From Chloroflexota bacterium (GTDB lineage Bacteria > Chloroflexota > Anaerolineae > Aggregatilineales > Ch27): a stretch of 43,114 bases of DNA. A program made the position numbers and the translations under genes. The stretch is from positions 1 to 43,114 of the forward strand of contig JAIOAT010000029.1 of the NCBI GenBank assembly GCA_019873685.1. The letters run 5' to 3'. Below are positions 1-9,759 of the stretch, piece by piece (the stretch's first letter is position 1; the number at the start of each line of letters is the position of its first letter). Below the pieces are notes generated by a model, which saw nothing but the letters and a program-made list of their open reading frames with translations, was not told the DNA's origin and did not search any database.

Positions 1-999
1 GGACGTCTGACCGTCTGGGATCACCCGTTCACCGTCACCTGGCAGGAACAGCAAAGCCTGCAGCACAATGTCGTGGCGACACTGCAGGGCATGGAAAGCG
101 GCGCAGGCGTGATCATCGTTGGCGCGCACTACGACAGCACAGCGAATGATGTCGACCCGGTGATTTCCGCCCCCGGCGCGGACGACAACGGAACCGGCGT
201 CGCCGCCCTGCTGGAGATCGCCCGCCTGCTGGCGCAAAAGCCCCAGCGGGCGACGATCATGTTTGTGGCCTTCTCCGCGGAAGAAATTGGACGCCTCGGC
301 AGCATCCGTTTCATCGACGACTACCTTAAACCCTATAACATCGATGTACGCGCTGTCGTCACGCTGGACACCATCGGCAACATCAACGGCCCCAACAACG
401 AGGTTAACGACCGGCAGATTCGCGTCTTCTCCGATGACGCGGCTGACTCTCCTTCCCGCCAGTTGAGCCGGGTGATGAACCTGATTGCCACGACCTATGT
501 GCCTGATCTGCAGGTGGTGGTCCAGGCTGCCGGCGACCGTGAGGGCCGCTGGGGCGACCACATGAGCTTCACGGCGCGGGGATACCCGGCCATCCGCATT
601 ATCGAGGCTATTCAGGATCCATCCCGCCAGAACAATTCGCGGGATACCATCGAATACGTGAACCCGGCCTACCTGACACGCTCCACAAGGGTCGCGCTGG
701 CGACGGTAGCCGTGTTGGCCGACGGTCTGCAACCGCCGCAGAACATCAGCCTGCGCCAGAACGCCAGCGATCCTTCCAGCAACACGCTGGTGTGGTCGCC
801 TGTCCAGGGGGCCAGCGGTTATGTGCTGGCCCTGCGCCAGCCGGGCGCTCTGACTCACAACCAGATTCTGACGGTCAGCGGCAATTCCCTGACCTGGGGA
901 GGTTTCACCCCGGAACGCTTTGAGACCGTAGCTATCGCCGCCATTGACGAGAGTGGGCGCTGGGGGCCGTTCAGCCGCGAATACCGGCTCGCTCAGTGA
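1..999 (+). CDS. M28-family zinc aminopeptidase, 5' end cut by window edge
   Basis: The frame is open from base 1, so the N-terminus lies outside the window; 332 residues are visible. Counted from base 1, the M28 di-zinc set is present: His43 and Asp45 in 'HYDS', Asp61/62 in 'ADDNG', Glu94/95 in 'AEEIG', Asp123 in 'TLDTIG' and His187 in 'GDHMSF'. M28 enzymes remove N-terminal residues from peptides and are usually exported; the signal peptide cannot be judged here. The last ~75 residues look like a fibronectin-III-type beta domain ('NTLVWSPVQGASGYVL'), common as an accessory domain in secreted peptidases. The family call is firm; substrate is unknown. The next gene starts 40 bases downstream on the same strand. 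Confidence 0.9.
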   Translation, partial: GRLTVWDHPFTVTWQEQQSLQHNVVATLQGMESGAGVIIVGAHYDSTANDVDPVISAPGADDNGTGVAALLEIARLLAQKPQRATIMFVAFSAEEIGRLGSIRFIDDYLKPYNIDVRAVVTLDTIGNINGPNNEVNDRQIRVFSDDAADSPSRQLSRVMNLIATTYVPDLQVVVQAAGDREGRWGDHMSFTARGYPAIRIIEAIQDPSRQNNSRDTIEYVNPAYLTRSTRVALATVAVLADGLQPPQNISLRQNASDPSSNTLVWSPVQGASGYVLALRQPGALTHNQILTVSGNSLTWGGFTPERFETVAIAAIDESGRWGPFSREYRLAQ

Positions 1000-1039
1000 A
1001 CCGCCAGCAGAAAGCAATTGAAAGGGACTGAGGACCTGT

Positions 1040-1924
1040 ATGCCTGAGAACGAACGCGAATTGATCCGCTTTGGAACAGTCGGCAGCCCGCAGACCACCC
1101 CCACCAGTGGCACCCCCGCCGCCATTGAGCACAGCCGCATCCTTGGGCTGGATCACCTGGAGATCGCCTGGGTGCGCAGCGTCAGCGCCAGCGAGAAAAC
1201 CTGCGCCGAGATCAGGGCCGCCGCCGAGACATACCGGATCAGCCTGAGCGTACACGCGCCGTACTTCATCAACCTCAACAGCCAGACTGCCGATCTGATG
1301 GCTAAATCAGATGAGCGCCTGCTCAAAGCCGCCCGGACGGGTTTCCTGGCCGGCGCGCGGGACATCGTCTTTCATCCCGGCAGCTATCACGAACAACCAG
1401 AGGAACAGGTCTATGAGCGCATCAAGCAGAAACTCCTGGAGATCCGGGGCATCCTGGATGAAGAAGGGGTGGAGGTGATCCTGCGCCCGGAGACCACCGG
1501 CAAGACGGCCATGTTCGGCTCACTGGACGAGTTGCTGCAGCTCAGCAAGGAAATCCCTGGCGTGTTGCCATGCATCGACTGGGCGCATCTCCACGCCCGC
1601 CAGGGCGATGGCTCCTTCAACAGTTACGCCGAATTCGCTGACGCGCTTAAGAAAGTCCAGACCGCCCTGGGTGATGCCGGGCTGAAGCGCCTGCACTGCC
1701 ACCTGAGCGGAATCGAATACACGTCCAAAGGCGAACAGAGGCACCTACCGCTGAACCAGGCCGACATCCAGTACCGGGAACTGCTGCAGGCGCTGATCGA
1801 TCTTGGCGCGGAGGGTGTAATCGCCACGGAAGCGCCGGAACCCTTCCATGTCGCCGACTGCCTGACCATCCAGGCCACTTACCGGCACATCCTCAGCGGC
1901 GGAGAAATCTCCCGCGATCTGTAA
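1040..1924 (+). CDS. Nfo-like TIM-barrel protein (AP endonuclease family 2 / endonuclease IV-like)
   Basis: This 294-residue protein has the endonuclease IV TIM-barrel layout with metal-site motifs in order: 'VHAPYF', 'VFHPGSYH', 'RPETTG', 'CIDWAHLHAR' (Asp-x-x-His), 'HCHLSG', 'QRHLPL' and 'ATEAPEP'. In E. coli Nfo the Asp-Arg-His pair supplies two ligands; here the Asp position reads Gln. That points to the archaeal-type subfamily, or to altered metal binding. The expected role is cleavage at abasic sites in DNA repair. A sugar-phosphate isomerase of the same fold is the alternative, but the 'CIDWAH' and 'ETTG' spacing favours Nfo. A GAGGA stretch lies about 6 bases before the ATG. It ends at a perfect hairpin facing galK. 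Confidence 0.8.
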   Translation: MPENERELIRFGTVGSPQTTPTSGTPAAIEHSRILGLDHLEIAWVRSVSASEKTCAEIRAAAETYRISLSVHAPYFINLNSQTADLMAKSDERLLKAARTGFLAGARDIVFHPGSYHEQPEEQVYERIKQKLLEIRGILDEEGVEVILRPETTGKTAMFGSLDELLQLSKEIPGVLPCIDWAHLHARQGDGSFNSYAEFADALKKVQTALGDAGLKRLHCHLSGIEYTSKGEQRHLPLNQADIQYRELLQALIDLGAEGVIATEAPEPFHVADCLTIQATYRHILSGGEISRDL

Positions 1925-1954
1925 GCAGGGGGCGCACCATCCAGCGCCCCCTGC
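1925..1954. terminator. Perfect 11-bp GC hairpin between convergent genes
   Basis: Arms at 1925-1935 and 1944-1954 are perfect inverted repeats (GCAGGGGGCGC) around an 8-base loop. The hairpin lies directly after the stop of the Nfo-like gene and 10 bases from the galactokinase stop on the other strand. No U-tract follows on either strand. It probably serves both genes as a terminator or mRNA 3'-end stabiliser. Confidence 0.6.
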
Positions 1955-1964
1955 CCGATTGCGT

Positions 1965-3116
1965 TTAGCTCAGACGGCGAACACCGCTGCCCGGCGACGG
2001 TGAAACCGCGTACAGGTCAGGCTGCAGCCCGGTCTGCGCCTGGTAAGCCGGAGCGACCGCTGCTATGAAATCCGCGACTCTGGCGCGGTCAACCAGCGCC
2101 ACCGCGCAGCCGCCAAAGCCGCCGCCGCTCATCCGTGCACCATAGCAGCCCGGCTGCGCCTGAGCCAGTTCAACGATCACATCCAGCTCACGGCAACTCA
2201 CCTCATAGTCGTCGCGCAGGCTGGCATGGCTGGCGTTGAACAGCGCACCGGCGCGGGCCAGATCGCCCGACCGCAGGGCGTCAACAGCCTGCAGGGTGCG
2301 GTCATTTTCTGTGACCACATGGCGCACCCGCTTCTGGATCACCGGTTCCAGCCGGGGCAACACCGCGGGCAGATCGGCGACGGTGACATCCCGCAGGGCG
2401 CGAACACCCAGCAAACGCGCTGCTTCCTCACACTGGCGGCGGCGCAGACCATACTCCGAATCGACCAGCCCGCGCTTCTTGGCGGTATCCATGACCACCA
2501 CCGCTGCCGAATCTGGCACGCTGACCAGCTGGGTCTCCAGCGTGCGGCAGTCGATGAGCAGCGCATGCCCGGCGTCGCCAGCAGCAGAGGTCATCTGATC
2601 CATCACGCCGCAGGGCATACCGATGAAGCGGTGCTCCACTTCTACGCCCATCAACGCTTTTTCTGCCTGGCTGTACGTGTCCACATGCAGCAGTGCCAGC
2701 AACATTTCCAGTACGGCCATTTCCACCGACGCTGACGAGCTGACCCCGGCGCCAATTGGCAGGTCTGAGCCGATAACGAGATCAGCCCCGGTCAGCGTAT
2801 AGCCCTTCTCAGCCAGCAGCCACATCACGCCGCGCGGGTAACGCGTCCAGTGTGGATGCGCCTCGCCATGCCAGTCCCCCAGCCGGAAGGTGTAGTCACC
2901 ATCAAAGTCAAGGGAGATCACTCGCACCTGGTCATCAGTGCGGGGCGCGGCAGCCACATAGGTCGCGCGATCAATGGTCATGGGCAGGACAAAACCATCA
3001 TTGTAATCCGTATGCTCGCCGATCAGGTTGATCCGGCCCGGTGCGCGGGCGATCACCGCGGGAGCGCGCCCAAGCCGGGCCTGAAATGCGTGCAACACGG
3101 CGCTTTCATCAGGCAT
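1965..3116 (-). CDS. galK: Galactokinase
   Basis: A GHMP-kinase protein of 383 residues, matching usual galactokinase length. It catalyses galactose + ATP to galactose-1-phosphate in the Leloir pathway, in the cytoplasm. The galactokinase signature 'PGRINLIGEHTDYNDG' lies at residues 26-41. The GHMP ATP-binding loop 'LPIGAGVSSSASVE' follows near residue 120, then the 'GVMDQM' segment holding the catalytic Asp, and a C-terminal 'GARMSGGGFGGCAVAL' loop. I chose the ATG at 3116 because AAAGGTG precedes it at good spacing; an in-frame GTG 18 bases upstream lies inside that ribosome-binding site. No other Leloir gene (galT, galE) is adjacent. Confidence 0.95.
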   Translation of the reverse strand: MPDESAVLHAFQARLGRAPAVIARAPGRINLIGEHTDYNDGFVLPMTIDRATYVAAAPRTDDQVRVISLDFDGDYTFRLGDWHGEAHPHWTRYPRGVMWLLAEKGYTLTGADLVIGSDLPIGAGVSSSASVEMAVLEMLLALLHVDTYSQAEKALMGVEVEHRFIGMPCGVMDQMTSAAGDAGHALLIDCRTLETQLVSVPDSAAVVVMDTAKKRGLVDSEYGLRRRQCEEAARLLGVRALRDVTVADLPAVLPRLEPVIQKRVRHVVTENDRTLQAVDALRSGDLARAGALFNASHASLRDDYEVSCRELDVIVELAQAQPGCYGARMSGGGFGGCAVALVDRARVADFIAAVAPAYQAQTGLQPDLYAVSPSPGSGVRRLS

Positions 3117-3336
3117 AACGGCAACACCTTTCACGCAGGAATCCGTTCAGCATCTTCCCATAAACATACACCAAAAGCGGCCAGGCTCCCACGAGTTGCG
3201 CCGGGCAAAGTCGTCCCCCGGCGGTTCATGCTGTCCATACAACAGGCAGGCGCATACCATCCCTGAAGCAGGTGCGAATCCGGCCAGTTCGCGTTATTGT
3301 CATTCCTGTATCGTGCGGTCCGGGCGAGACAATTCC

Positions 3337-3786
3337 ATGAACTTCAAGCAGCGTTCCCACCTTATCAGCACGGCCATCGTCCTGGTCGGCGTGATGATCT
3401 CCGGCACCCTGTTCTTCCTCAACTGGACCTTCGGAGATCGTTACAACTGGACGAACTGGCTGATGTCGCTCTCGTACGCGGTCTTCATCGGCAGCGGCCT
3501 GGTGGCATTTCTCATTGAGCTTGGGGCGCGCTATACGCTGCCGCGCGGGCGCGTGGTGGGCTTCTTCATGATCATCGCCTGGATTGCCGGTTCTCTGCTC
3601 TCCACCACCCTGGAATCCATCAGCTTTCTTTCCCAGCAATTCACCCGCAGCATATCACTGGTATTTGTCGCCGGTGGGCTGCTTGTGCTGGTGATTCCTG
3701 GCTTTCTGCTGCTCCTTTTCCCGTGGCCGCCGCGCCTGCGCAGGCTCTCCGACGAAGACTCCCGCGACAGCGACAAAGAATCCTGA
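3337..3786 (+). CDS. Small four-helix membrane protein, unknown function
   Basis: This 149-residue protein has about four hydrophobic segments: 'TAIVLVGVMISGTLFFL', 'LSYAVFIGSGLVAFLIEL', 'VVGFFMIIAWIAGSLL' and 'SLVFVAGGLLVLVIPGFLLLLF'. A short acidic/serine tail follows ('DEDSRDSDKES'). The ATG at 3337 is preferred because residues upstream of it look non-coding (mixed Cys/Ser/Pro) and the protein then starts 'MNFKQRSHL', a typical cytoplasmic cap before helix 1. I do not recognise a family. It lies 84 bases before the O-antigen-ligase-like gene on the same strand and may be co-transcribed with it, so a cell-envelope role is possible but unproven. Confidence 0.65.
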   Translation: MNFKQRSHLISTAIVLVGVMISGTLFFLNWTFGDRYNWTNWLMSLSYAVFIGSGLVAFLIELGARYTLPRGRVVGFFMIIAWIAGSLLSTTLESISFLSQQFTRSISLVFVAGGLLVLVIPGFLLLLFPWPPRLRRLSDEDSRDSDKES

Positions 3787-3870
3787 CCGCCGCGCCTTGG
3801 CCGGAGGCAACCTGCTGCTGTACCATACGGCTGTAAGTCGCCTGCCGTCCAAAGTTCAGAAAGCCTGCGT

Positions 3871-6435
3871 ATGTCTGTGCGCCTGCAACGCCTGCTGATT
3901 GCCTTGCTGATGGTGTACTTTTGCCTGATCGGCGGCACATTCTACACCGAGCGTTCCGCCGTGCTCCGCCTGGTGCATCAGGTGTTCACCACCCTGGTGC
4001 TGGCCGGCTGGCTGGCAACCCTCTGGCGTGAAAGGCGGGCTTGGCCGGGCACACCGCTGGATCGTCCCCTGCTCGCCACCGGGGTTGTCTGGCTGCTGGC
4101 TGCTCTCTTCGCCCTGGATCGCCGGGTAAGCCTGGAATACACGTGGCCGATCCTGGTGAATCTGCTGGCGTTCTACCTGTTGACCGACCTCATGCGCCGC
4201 GGGCGGCAGCGCTGGATTATGGAAGCACTGTTCACGACCGGCGCGGTGGTGGTTGTCATCAGCGCGATTGAATTCGTTGCCTGGTACTGGGGGCTGCCGC
4301 TTTTGCCGGATTTTGTGATCAGCTGGCCGCAGGTCAACGCCGGGCTTTTTCCACCGGTGTGGCATCGGCTTTCGCTGGCCCTCAACGTGTCCACTGTCCT
4401 CGGCAACTTCACCGCCAGCCTTATCCCGCTAACCGTGGTCTGGGCAACAACCGCCCGTCAGCGCGACCTGCGGTTTGGGCTGGGGCTGCTTGCACTGGGC
4501 CTCACCGCGGTTCTCCTGCTAACGCAATCGCGCAGTGCCCAGCTGGCGCTGGCCACCTCCACCGGTGTCCTCGTTCTCACGTGGCTTCTCAAGCCTGCCG
4601 TGCGCCAGCGTGCTCCGGGCTGGCTGCGTGCGCTGCTGAATCCACGCCTGCTGATCGGGGCTGCGGCGCTGGCCGGGACAGTTCTGATCGTCCTGGTGCT
4701 CCTCTCTACGCTGCGCGCGCCGTTGCGCTCCGGGGATGAAAACCGGCTCGACCTCTGGCGCAGCGCGCTGGCAATGGCCCGCGATCACCCACTGCTAGGC
4801 GTTGGCCCCCACGAGTACGGGCTGGCCCTACGCTATTACGGCGATCCTGACCTCTCGCTGGCGCAGGATCGGCTGGTCGCCGCCCATAACCTCCCCCTGC
4901 ACATTCTCGCGGAAGGGGGTATCGCCGGTCTGGGGGTCGCCCTGTGGCTGGGGGTAACCTTCGCCCGCGTCTGGTGGAGAACCTGGAAGGCGGCTTCGCC
5001 CGGCCACCGGCGCCGTCTGGAAGGCGGGCTGGCCGCGCTGCTGGGCTTTGCTGTGCAAAGCCTGGTTGACACGTTCAACCTGACCTCTTCCTTGTTGCCT
5101 GTTATCATCATCGCCGCCTACACCGTGGCCGGGCACATGACACGCGCCCAGGCGGTCACCCAGCCAACGCCAGCGGCTCGCCGACGCTGGCCGGTCTATG
5201 CGGCATTGATTGTCCTCAGTATGGCCCAGATCGGCTATCTGCCGGTTCATGCCGGGAATCTGGCCCATGACCGCGCCATGCGCGCTCTGGCAATGAACGA
5301 CCTCGCGGCGGCCCTGGAGGCCACGCGCACCGCCCATGCCGCTGATCCCGGCCTCAATCTCTACCCATTGCACGAAGCCTACATTCTGGGGCTGCTGGCT
5401 TCCAGCGATCCGGAGCAGTACCTGGAACCAGCTATCGCAGCGCATGAAGCTGCCCAGCAGCTCGACCCTTCCTGGGATACCGGCTGGTTTAACCTGGCGG
5501 GTCTCTACGCCCAGGCCGGGCGCTACGAAGACGCCGCTGCAGCCGCCCGAACCGCCGCCACCTGGAATCCCGTCGAAGCGGGGTACCACCTCAAGCTAGG
5601 CGAATATCTGGAAGCCCTGGGGCATCTGGAGGAAGCCCGCGCCGCTTACTTCGAAGCCTTGCGCCGCCAACCAGCCCTCGCTTCATCCGGCTTCTGGACG
5701 GACCCGGCCAGGCCATGGCACCAGGAGGTCCTGCAGGCGGCCCTGGCCCATTTCGCCAATCAGCCGGAGGCAGGTCTCCGGATCGCTGTCCGCGCGGGTG
5801 AACTGGAGACGGCTACGGGGATAGCCCACATGATCAACCCGGAACAGGCCTCATTCAGTCTACTGCGGGCGCTTGGGGAATGGGCCGCAGCGGTCAACGA
5901 CGAATCAGTCGCGCCCTGCCCTGAGTGCTACCTGCTAAAGGCGCGAACCATATCAAATGAATACTATCCGTCAGACTACCCCCTGCTGGCGGAAATCGCC
6001 TTCCAGACTGACGGCGCCATCGAACAGCTTGGCCTGACCGCCCAACAACTGGCCCGGACAGGGTTGTTTGTAGCAGCGAATGATCTGGTACGGAGCTGGT
6101 ACACGCTGGCCCGTATTGAACAACAGCGCGGCGGCGATCCGGCGCTGATCGATAGTATGCTGGAACGCGCTGTGCCATTGTTGACCGTCCGGCAGGAATA
6201 CTCAATGACTGTCTACGGCAGACCAGCGGCTTTTGACATACTTCCCCAGACCCGCACACCCAGACTGTTCCGCCATGATTATGAACCCTGGCTGTGGCTG
6301 GTGGAGCGCTACAGAGAACGGGGCGAGACCGGACGCATCGCCGATATCTACCGGGCGATCCTGGTCGGCGATCCCTATCAGTGGGAGATTCGGGAGCAAC
6401 TGGAGCAACTGACCGGGAGCGAAACTGCTGGCTAA
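3871..6435 (+). CDS. O-antigen ligase (Wzy_C)-like membrane protein with C-terminal TPR region
   Basis: An 854-residue protein. Residues 1-~430 are a polytopic membrane region with about 11-12 helices. Wzy_C hallmarks are visible: 'LLTQSRSA' near residue 215, 'RLDLWRSAL' near 292, 'DHPLLGVGPHEYG' near 306, and 'AHNLPLHILAEGGIAGLG' near 339. The family ligates or polymerises glycan units at the outer face of the membrane. Residues ~520-610 form tetratricopeptide repeats ('FNLAGLYAQAGRYEDAAAAA', 'LKLGEYLEALGHLEEARAAY'). The final ~240 residues are not assignable to a domain. Fusion of Wzy_C to TPRs is common in Chloroflexota-type bacteria. It overlaps the convergent flippase gene by 4 bases, consistent with one surface-polysaccharide locus. 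Confidence 0.85.
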   Translation: MSVRLQRLLIALLMVYFCLIGGTFYTERSAVLRLVHQVFTTLVLAGWLATLWRERRAWPGTPLDRPLLATGVVWLLAALFALDRRVSLEYTWPILVNLLAFYLLTDLMRRGRQRWIMEALFTTGAVVVVISAIEFVAWYWGLPLLPDFVISWPQVNAGLFPPVWHRLSLALNVSTVLGNFTASLIPLTVVWATTARQRDLRFGLGLLALGLTAVLLLTQSRSAQLALATSTGVLVLTWLLKPAVRQRAPGWLRALLNPRLLIGAAALAGTVLIVLVLLSTLRAPLRSGDENRLDLWRSALAMARDHPLLGVGPHEYGLALRYYGDPDLSLAQDRLVAAHNLPLHILAEGGIAGLGVALWLGVTFARVWWRTWKAASPGHRRRLEGGLAALLGFAVQSLVDTFNLTSSLLPVIIIAAYTVAGHMTRAQAVTQPTPAARRRWPVYAALIVLSMAQIGYLPVHAGNLAHDRAMRALAMNDLAAALEATRTAHAADPGLNLYPLHEAYILGLLASSDPEQYLEPAIAAHEAAQQLDPSWDTGWFNLAGLYAQAGRYEDAAAAARTAATWNPVEAGYHLKLGEYLEALGHLEEARAAYFEALRRQPALASSGFWTDPARPWHQEVLQAALAHFANQPEAGLRIAVRAGELETATGIAHMINPEQASFSLLRALGEWAAAVNDESVAPCPECYLLKARTISNEYYPSDYPLLAEIAFQTDGAIEQLGLTAQQLARTGLFVAANDLVRSWYTLARIEQQRGGDPALIDSMLERAVPLLTVRQEYSMTVYGRPAAFDILPQTRTPRLFRHDYEPWLWLVERYRERGETGRIADIYRAILVGDPYQWEIREQLEQLTGSETAG

Positions 6436-7955
6436 GCCTGCTTCCACACCCGGGCCAGGAATGCCCCGCCGGGCATGGAGATCAGCACCTGGCGGATGAA
6501 GCCGCGATCATCCGGCGCGATGATCCGCAACGCTCGCAAACCGGCTGCGTAGACCGCCATCCCGGCCAATAGCACCCCTACCGCGCCTGCCAGTGACGGC
6601 GCACTCAGGCCGCGCAACCCCAGCATCACCCCTGCCATGACGACCCCGGCGATTGCCAGACGCAGGGCGCGCGGGCCAAAGCGCCGGGCGAAATCCCGGC
6701 CAGCGTCCCACTGCGCGATCAGTACGACCGTGACCACGCTCTCGGCCACCAGGCTCCCCACCGCCGCGCCTACCAGGCCAATCCGCGGCAAAAGGATCAG
6801 CAACAGGGTGATATTCAGCGCCAGCCCCGCCGCCCGGATGCCCAGCAGGCGAGTCTGACGATTCTGGATCATCAGCACCTGGGCGAAGACATTGGCGACC
6901 ATGGTCACCACACCGTACCAGATCAGCACCTGCAGGATGTCGGTCGTGCGCGTGTAAGCAGGTGAGAAGAGCAACGCCACCAGCGTCGAGGCCAGTGTAG
7001 AGATCCCCACCCCGATCGGCACAGTCAGAATCAGGGTCAGAAAGGCGATCTTTTCCACGAGGAAGTTGAAGGCAGCATGCTGCCCGGCGCCATACTGGCG
7101 GGACATCAACGGGAAGACTGCGACCAGCACAGTCGTGCTGAGCAACTCCACCATCCCGGCCACGATGATGAACGCCGCCAGCAGGTAGGCCGTACTTTCT
7201 TGACCGAGGGCAGCGGTCATGATGATCTTGTCAGCGTGCTGGTAAGCCGTCCCCAGCAGCGAATTGATCATCAGCGGCGCGCCGTTTGCCAGCAGCTCAC
7301 CCATGATCGCCAGGTCCGGCGGCCAGGCTATCCCCACGCCACAACGCACCAGCGCCACCCAGTAAGCAGCGGCGCGGGCGGCCCCGGCGGCGATGGTAGC
7401 CCAGTACAACCCGGTCAGTCCCAGCCCACCCAGCAGTGCGGCAGCCACCAGTCCGATCAACAGGAAGATGTGCGCCACACTGATCGCCGCCGGGATGACC
7501 ATCTGCTCGCGGGCCAGCAGCTGGTTGTGCACCATGTTGCCCAGCACATCCACAAACAGGCTCAGCCCGGCCAGTGGCAGGAGCGTCCGCAGTGTCTGAT
7601 CATAACCCAGCAACCACCCGGCCATGATCAGGCCCAGGTAAGCCGCCAGAGCCAGCGCCGGCTGCAACGTGAGCGTCGCGGTGAGCATCCTGCCAGCCAG
7701 TTCCGTCCGCCGCGCTACATCCCGCAGGACAATCAGGCCCATCCCGAATTCTGGCAGCGTTGCGGCGATGACCAGCATCCCGCCAATGGTGCCGTAAATG
7801 CCATAATCCGCCTGGATCAACAGGCGGGTTAGCACCAGTTGCCACAGAAACAGAGCGCCCTTGGAGACAATGGATGCCACCGCGAGCGCCGCGGCGTTGC
7901 GGGCGGCGCTCCGCGCTTCGGCGGTAGTCATCGGTGTGAGATCAGCAGCGGTCAT
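6432..7955 (-). CDS. Polysaccharide flippase (Wzx/MurJ-type, MOP superfamily)
   Basis: A 507-residue membrane protein with roughly 12-14 hydrophobic segments and the MOP-superfamily N-terminal pattern. Examples are '[33 protein letters not shown]', read here in pieces around residues 30-65, 'LREQM'-like loops, and later '[21 protein letters not shown]'. The family flips lipid-linked oligosaccharides across the membrane. The ATG at 7955 is my choice; residues upstream of it do not look coding. A further ATG lies 21 bases downstream of it. It converges on the O-antigen-ligase gene (4-base overlap), so ligase and flippase probably serve the same glycan. Its upstream region is shared with asnS. 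Confidence 0.85.
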   Translation of the reverse strand: MTAADLTPMTTAEARSAARNAAALAVASIVSKGALFLWQLVLTRLLIQADYGIYGTIGGMLVIAATLPEFGMGLIVLRDVARRTELAGRMLTATLTLQPALALAAYLGLIMAGWLLGYDQTLRTLLPLAGLSLFVDVLGNMVHNQLLAREQMVIPAAISVAHIFLLIGLVAAALLGGLGLTGLYWATIAAGAARAAAYWVALVRCGVGIAWPPDLAIMGELLANGAPLMINSLLGTAYQHADKIIMTAALGQESTAYLLAAFIIVAGMVELLSTTVLVAVFPLMSRQYGAGQHAAFNFLVEKIAFLTLILTVPIGVGISTLASTLVALLFSPAYTRTTDILQVLIWYGVVTMVANVFAQVLMIQNRQTRLLGIRAAGLALNITLLLILLPRIGLVGAAVGSLVAESVVTVVLIAQWDAGRDFARRFGPRALRLAIAGVVMAGVMLGLRGLSAPSLAGAVGVLLAGMAVYAAGLRALRIIAPDDRGFIRQVLISMPGGAFLARVWKQA

Positions 7956-8000
7956 CCGCGAGTCTTTCGCCGGGAGAACCAGGGAAAACGCAGCGCCCGG

Positions 8001-8029
8001 ATTGTACACAGGAAGGCCCGGCCAGCAAA
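8001..8029 (-). promoter_or_regulatory. Candidate promoter of the flippase gene
   Basis: On the minus strand, TTTGCT (8029-8024) and TACAAT (8006-8001) are separated by 17 bases and lie about 45 bases upstream of the flippase ATG. The -35 element is part of a small inverted repeat, GCCAGC (8021-8026) and GCTGGC (8034-8039), that also touches the divergent asnS -35. This is a pattern-only call. Confidence 0.35.
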
Positions 8030-8035
8030 CCCCGC

Positions 8036-8064
8036 TGGCAGGCCGTGCGACGCCCCGCTACAAT
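8036..8064 (+). promoter_or_regulatory. Candidate promoter of asnS
   Basis: TGGCAG (8036-8041), a 17-base spacer and TACAAT (8059-8064) sit about 68 bases upstream of the asnS ATG. It is back-to-back with the candidate flippase promoter. It is called from hexamer match and spacing only. Confidence 0.4.
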
Positions 8065-8131
8065 AGCCCGTGTCTTGATGAGTTTCTGTGCGGTGGGAAA
8101 CAACACGCACTCCGGAAGGGATAAAACGGTC

Positions 8132-9469
8132 ATGGCGACGCCCATGCTCATTCAGGATATTGCCCGCTACGAAGGGCAGCAGGTTACAGTCAAAGGCTGG
8201 CTGTACAACAAGACACACAAAGGCAAGCTGGTCTTCATGCAGGTGCGCGACGGCTCCGGCATCGCCCAGTGTGTCGTATTCCTCAACGATGTGCCGCCGG
8301 AGCAATTCGAAACAGCCAAGACACTGCCGCAGGAATCATCCCTGATCGTGACCGGCAGTGTCCGCAAGGATAGCCGTGCGCCGGGCCTGCCCGGCGGCTA
8401 TGAGATCAGCGTTTCATCCCTGGAAGTCATCCAGGCGGCGGAGGAATACCCGATCACGCCCAAAGAGCATGGCGTGGAATTCCTGATGGACAACCGCCAC
8501 CTGTGGCTGCGCTCATCGCGCCAGTGGGCAATCATGCGTGTACGCGCCACGATCATCCGCGCCATCCGCGACTGGCTGGACGATCACGGCTACCTGCTGG
8601 TCGACACCCCCATCCTGACTCCTACCGCCGGTGAGAACACGACCAGCCTCTTTTCGGTGGACTATTTCGGGGAACCGGCTTACCTGGCCCAGACCGGCCA
8701 GCTCTACAACGAAGCTAACATGGCCGCCCACGGCAAAGTCTACTGCTTTGGCCCCACCTTCCGCGCCGAAAAGTCCAAGACTCGCCGCCATTTGATGGAG
8801 TTCTGGATGGTCGAGCCGGAGATGGCCTTCTTCTCCCTGGACGATCTGATCGCCATGGAACAGGAGTTTGTCACCTATATCGTCCAGACGGTGCTGGCCA
8901 AACACGGGCAGGAACTGGCCATTCTGGAGCGCGACACCACCCGCCTGCAAAATGTGACCCCGCCCTTCCCGCGCATCACCTATACCGAAGCGGTCGAGCG
9001 CCTGCAGAAGCTGGCCGCAGAAACCACCGATCCCGAACTGCGGGAGAATCTCAAAATCGAATGGGGCGAGGACTTTGGCGCGCCCCACGAAACGGCCATC
9101 GCCGAGATGTTCGACAAGCCCGTCTTTGTCACCCACTACCCGGTCGAGGCCAAAGCCTTCTACATGGAGCCTAACCGGGACAACCCACGCGTGGTCAACT
9201 GCACTGACCTGCTGGCTCCTGAGGGATACGGTGAGATCACGGGTGGCAGCGAACGCATCTTCGACCCTGATCTGCTCGCTCAGCGCGTCAAGACGATGGG
9301 CATCTCGGAGGAAGCGTACCGCTGGTACATCGATCTGCGTCGTTACGGCAGCGTGCCACATGCCGGGTTTGGGCTGGGTGTAGAGCGCGTAGTCGCCTGG
9401 ATCTGCGGCCTGCCGCACATCCGGGAGACTATCCCCTATCCGCGGATGCTCAACCGCAAGTATCCGTAG
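8132..9469 (+). CDS. asnS: Asparaginyl-tRNA synthetase
   Basis: A class IIb aminoacyl-tRNA synthetase of 445 residues, the normal length for AsnRS. An N-terminal OB-fold anticodon-binding domain ('[20 protein letters not shown]') is followed by the class II core. Motif 2 is '[19 protein letters not shown]'; motif 3 is '[16 protein letters not shown]', followed by '[10 protein letters not shown]', which is typical of AsnRS. The enzyme charges tRNA-Asn directly, so the organism probably does not rely only on amidation of Asp-tRNA-Asn. The ATG at 8132 is preferred; GGAAGGG lies 12 bases upstream. Residues further upstream do not fit the family. Confidence 0.95.
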   Translation: MATPMLIQDIARYEGQQVTVKGWLYNKTHKGKLVFMQVRDGSGIAQCVVFLNDVPPEQFETAKTLPQESSLIVTGSVRKDSRAPGLPGGYEISVSSLEVIQAAEEYPITPKEHGVEFLMDNRHLWLRSSRQWAIMRVRATIIRAIRDWLDDHGYLLVDTPILTPTAGENTTSLFSVDYFGEPAYLAQTGQLYNEANMAAHGKVYCFGPTFRAEKSKTRRHLMEFWMVEPEMAFFSLDDLIAMEQEFVTYIVQTVLAKHGQELAILERDTTRLQNVTPPFPRITYTEAVERLQKLAAETTDPELRENLKIEWGEDFGAPHETAIAEMFDKPVFVTHYPVEAKAFYMEPNRDNPRVVNCTDLLAPEGYGEITGGSERIFDPDLLAQRVKTMGISEEAYRWYIDLRRYGSVPHAGFGLGVERVVAWICGLPHIRETIPYPRMLNRKYP

Positions 9470-9540
9470 ACTCGTCCGCGCCCGCCAGGGCTGTCTTCGT
9501 CAGAGCCTGTTACGGGCTGGCCGAGAGTTGGAGGGCATCG

Positions 9541-9759
9541 ATGCTCAACAACGACTACTTCACCCTTCCTTCCGCTGGCAGCAGGACGGGCATCTGCGAA
9601 ACCTGTGGCAGCCCCGCCGAGATGATCCCTTACCAGGACGTCGGCGGTTGCGCTACAACGATCATCGAATTGTGGCGCTGCCAGCATGGTCATACCCGCT
9701 ACGGGGACGTGATCGGCTACGCCGCCTGTGATGATTTCGAACCGCCGGAGGGCGTTTGA
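9541..9759 (+). CDS. 72-residue zinc-ribbon protein
   Basis: A small protein with a likely metal site: Cys19-x-x-Cys22 and, after ~24 residues, Cys47 with His49/His51 ('CQHGHTRYGD'). A strong ribosome-binding site, GGAGGG at 9530-9535, lies 5 bases before the ATG, supporting that it is a real gene despite its size. Its TGA stop overlaps the TTG start of the next gene (TTGA), so translation is likely coupled. The family is unknown to me. The adjoining threonine-synthase-like protein also begins with a four-Cys ribbon, so the operon carries two small metal sites in a row. Confidence 0.7.
   Translation: MLNNDYFTLPSAGSRTGICETCGSPAEMIPYQDVGGCATTIIELWRCQHGHTRYGDVIGYAACDDFEPPEGV

Noticed and set aside
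3196..3336. Upstream extension of the small membrane protein
   Set aside because: The sequence before the ATG at 3337 is Cys/Ser/Pro-rich, overlaps the galK promoter region, and adds no hydrophobic or domain feature.
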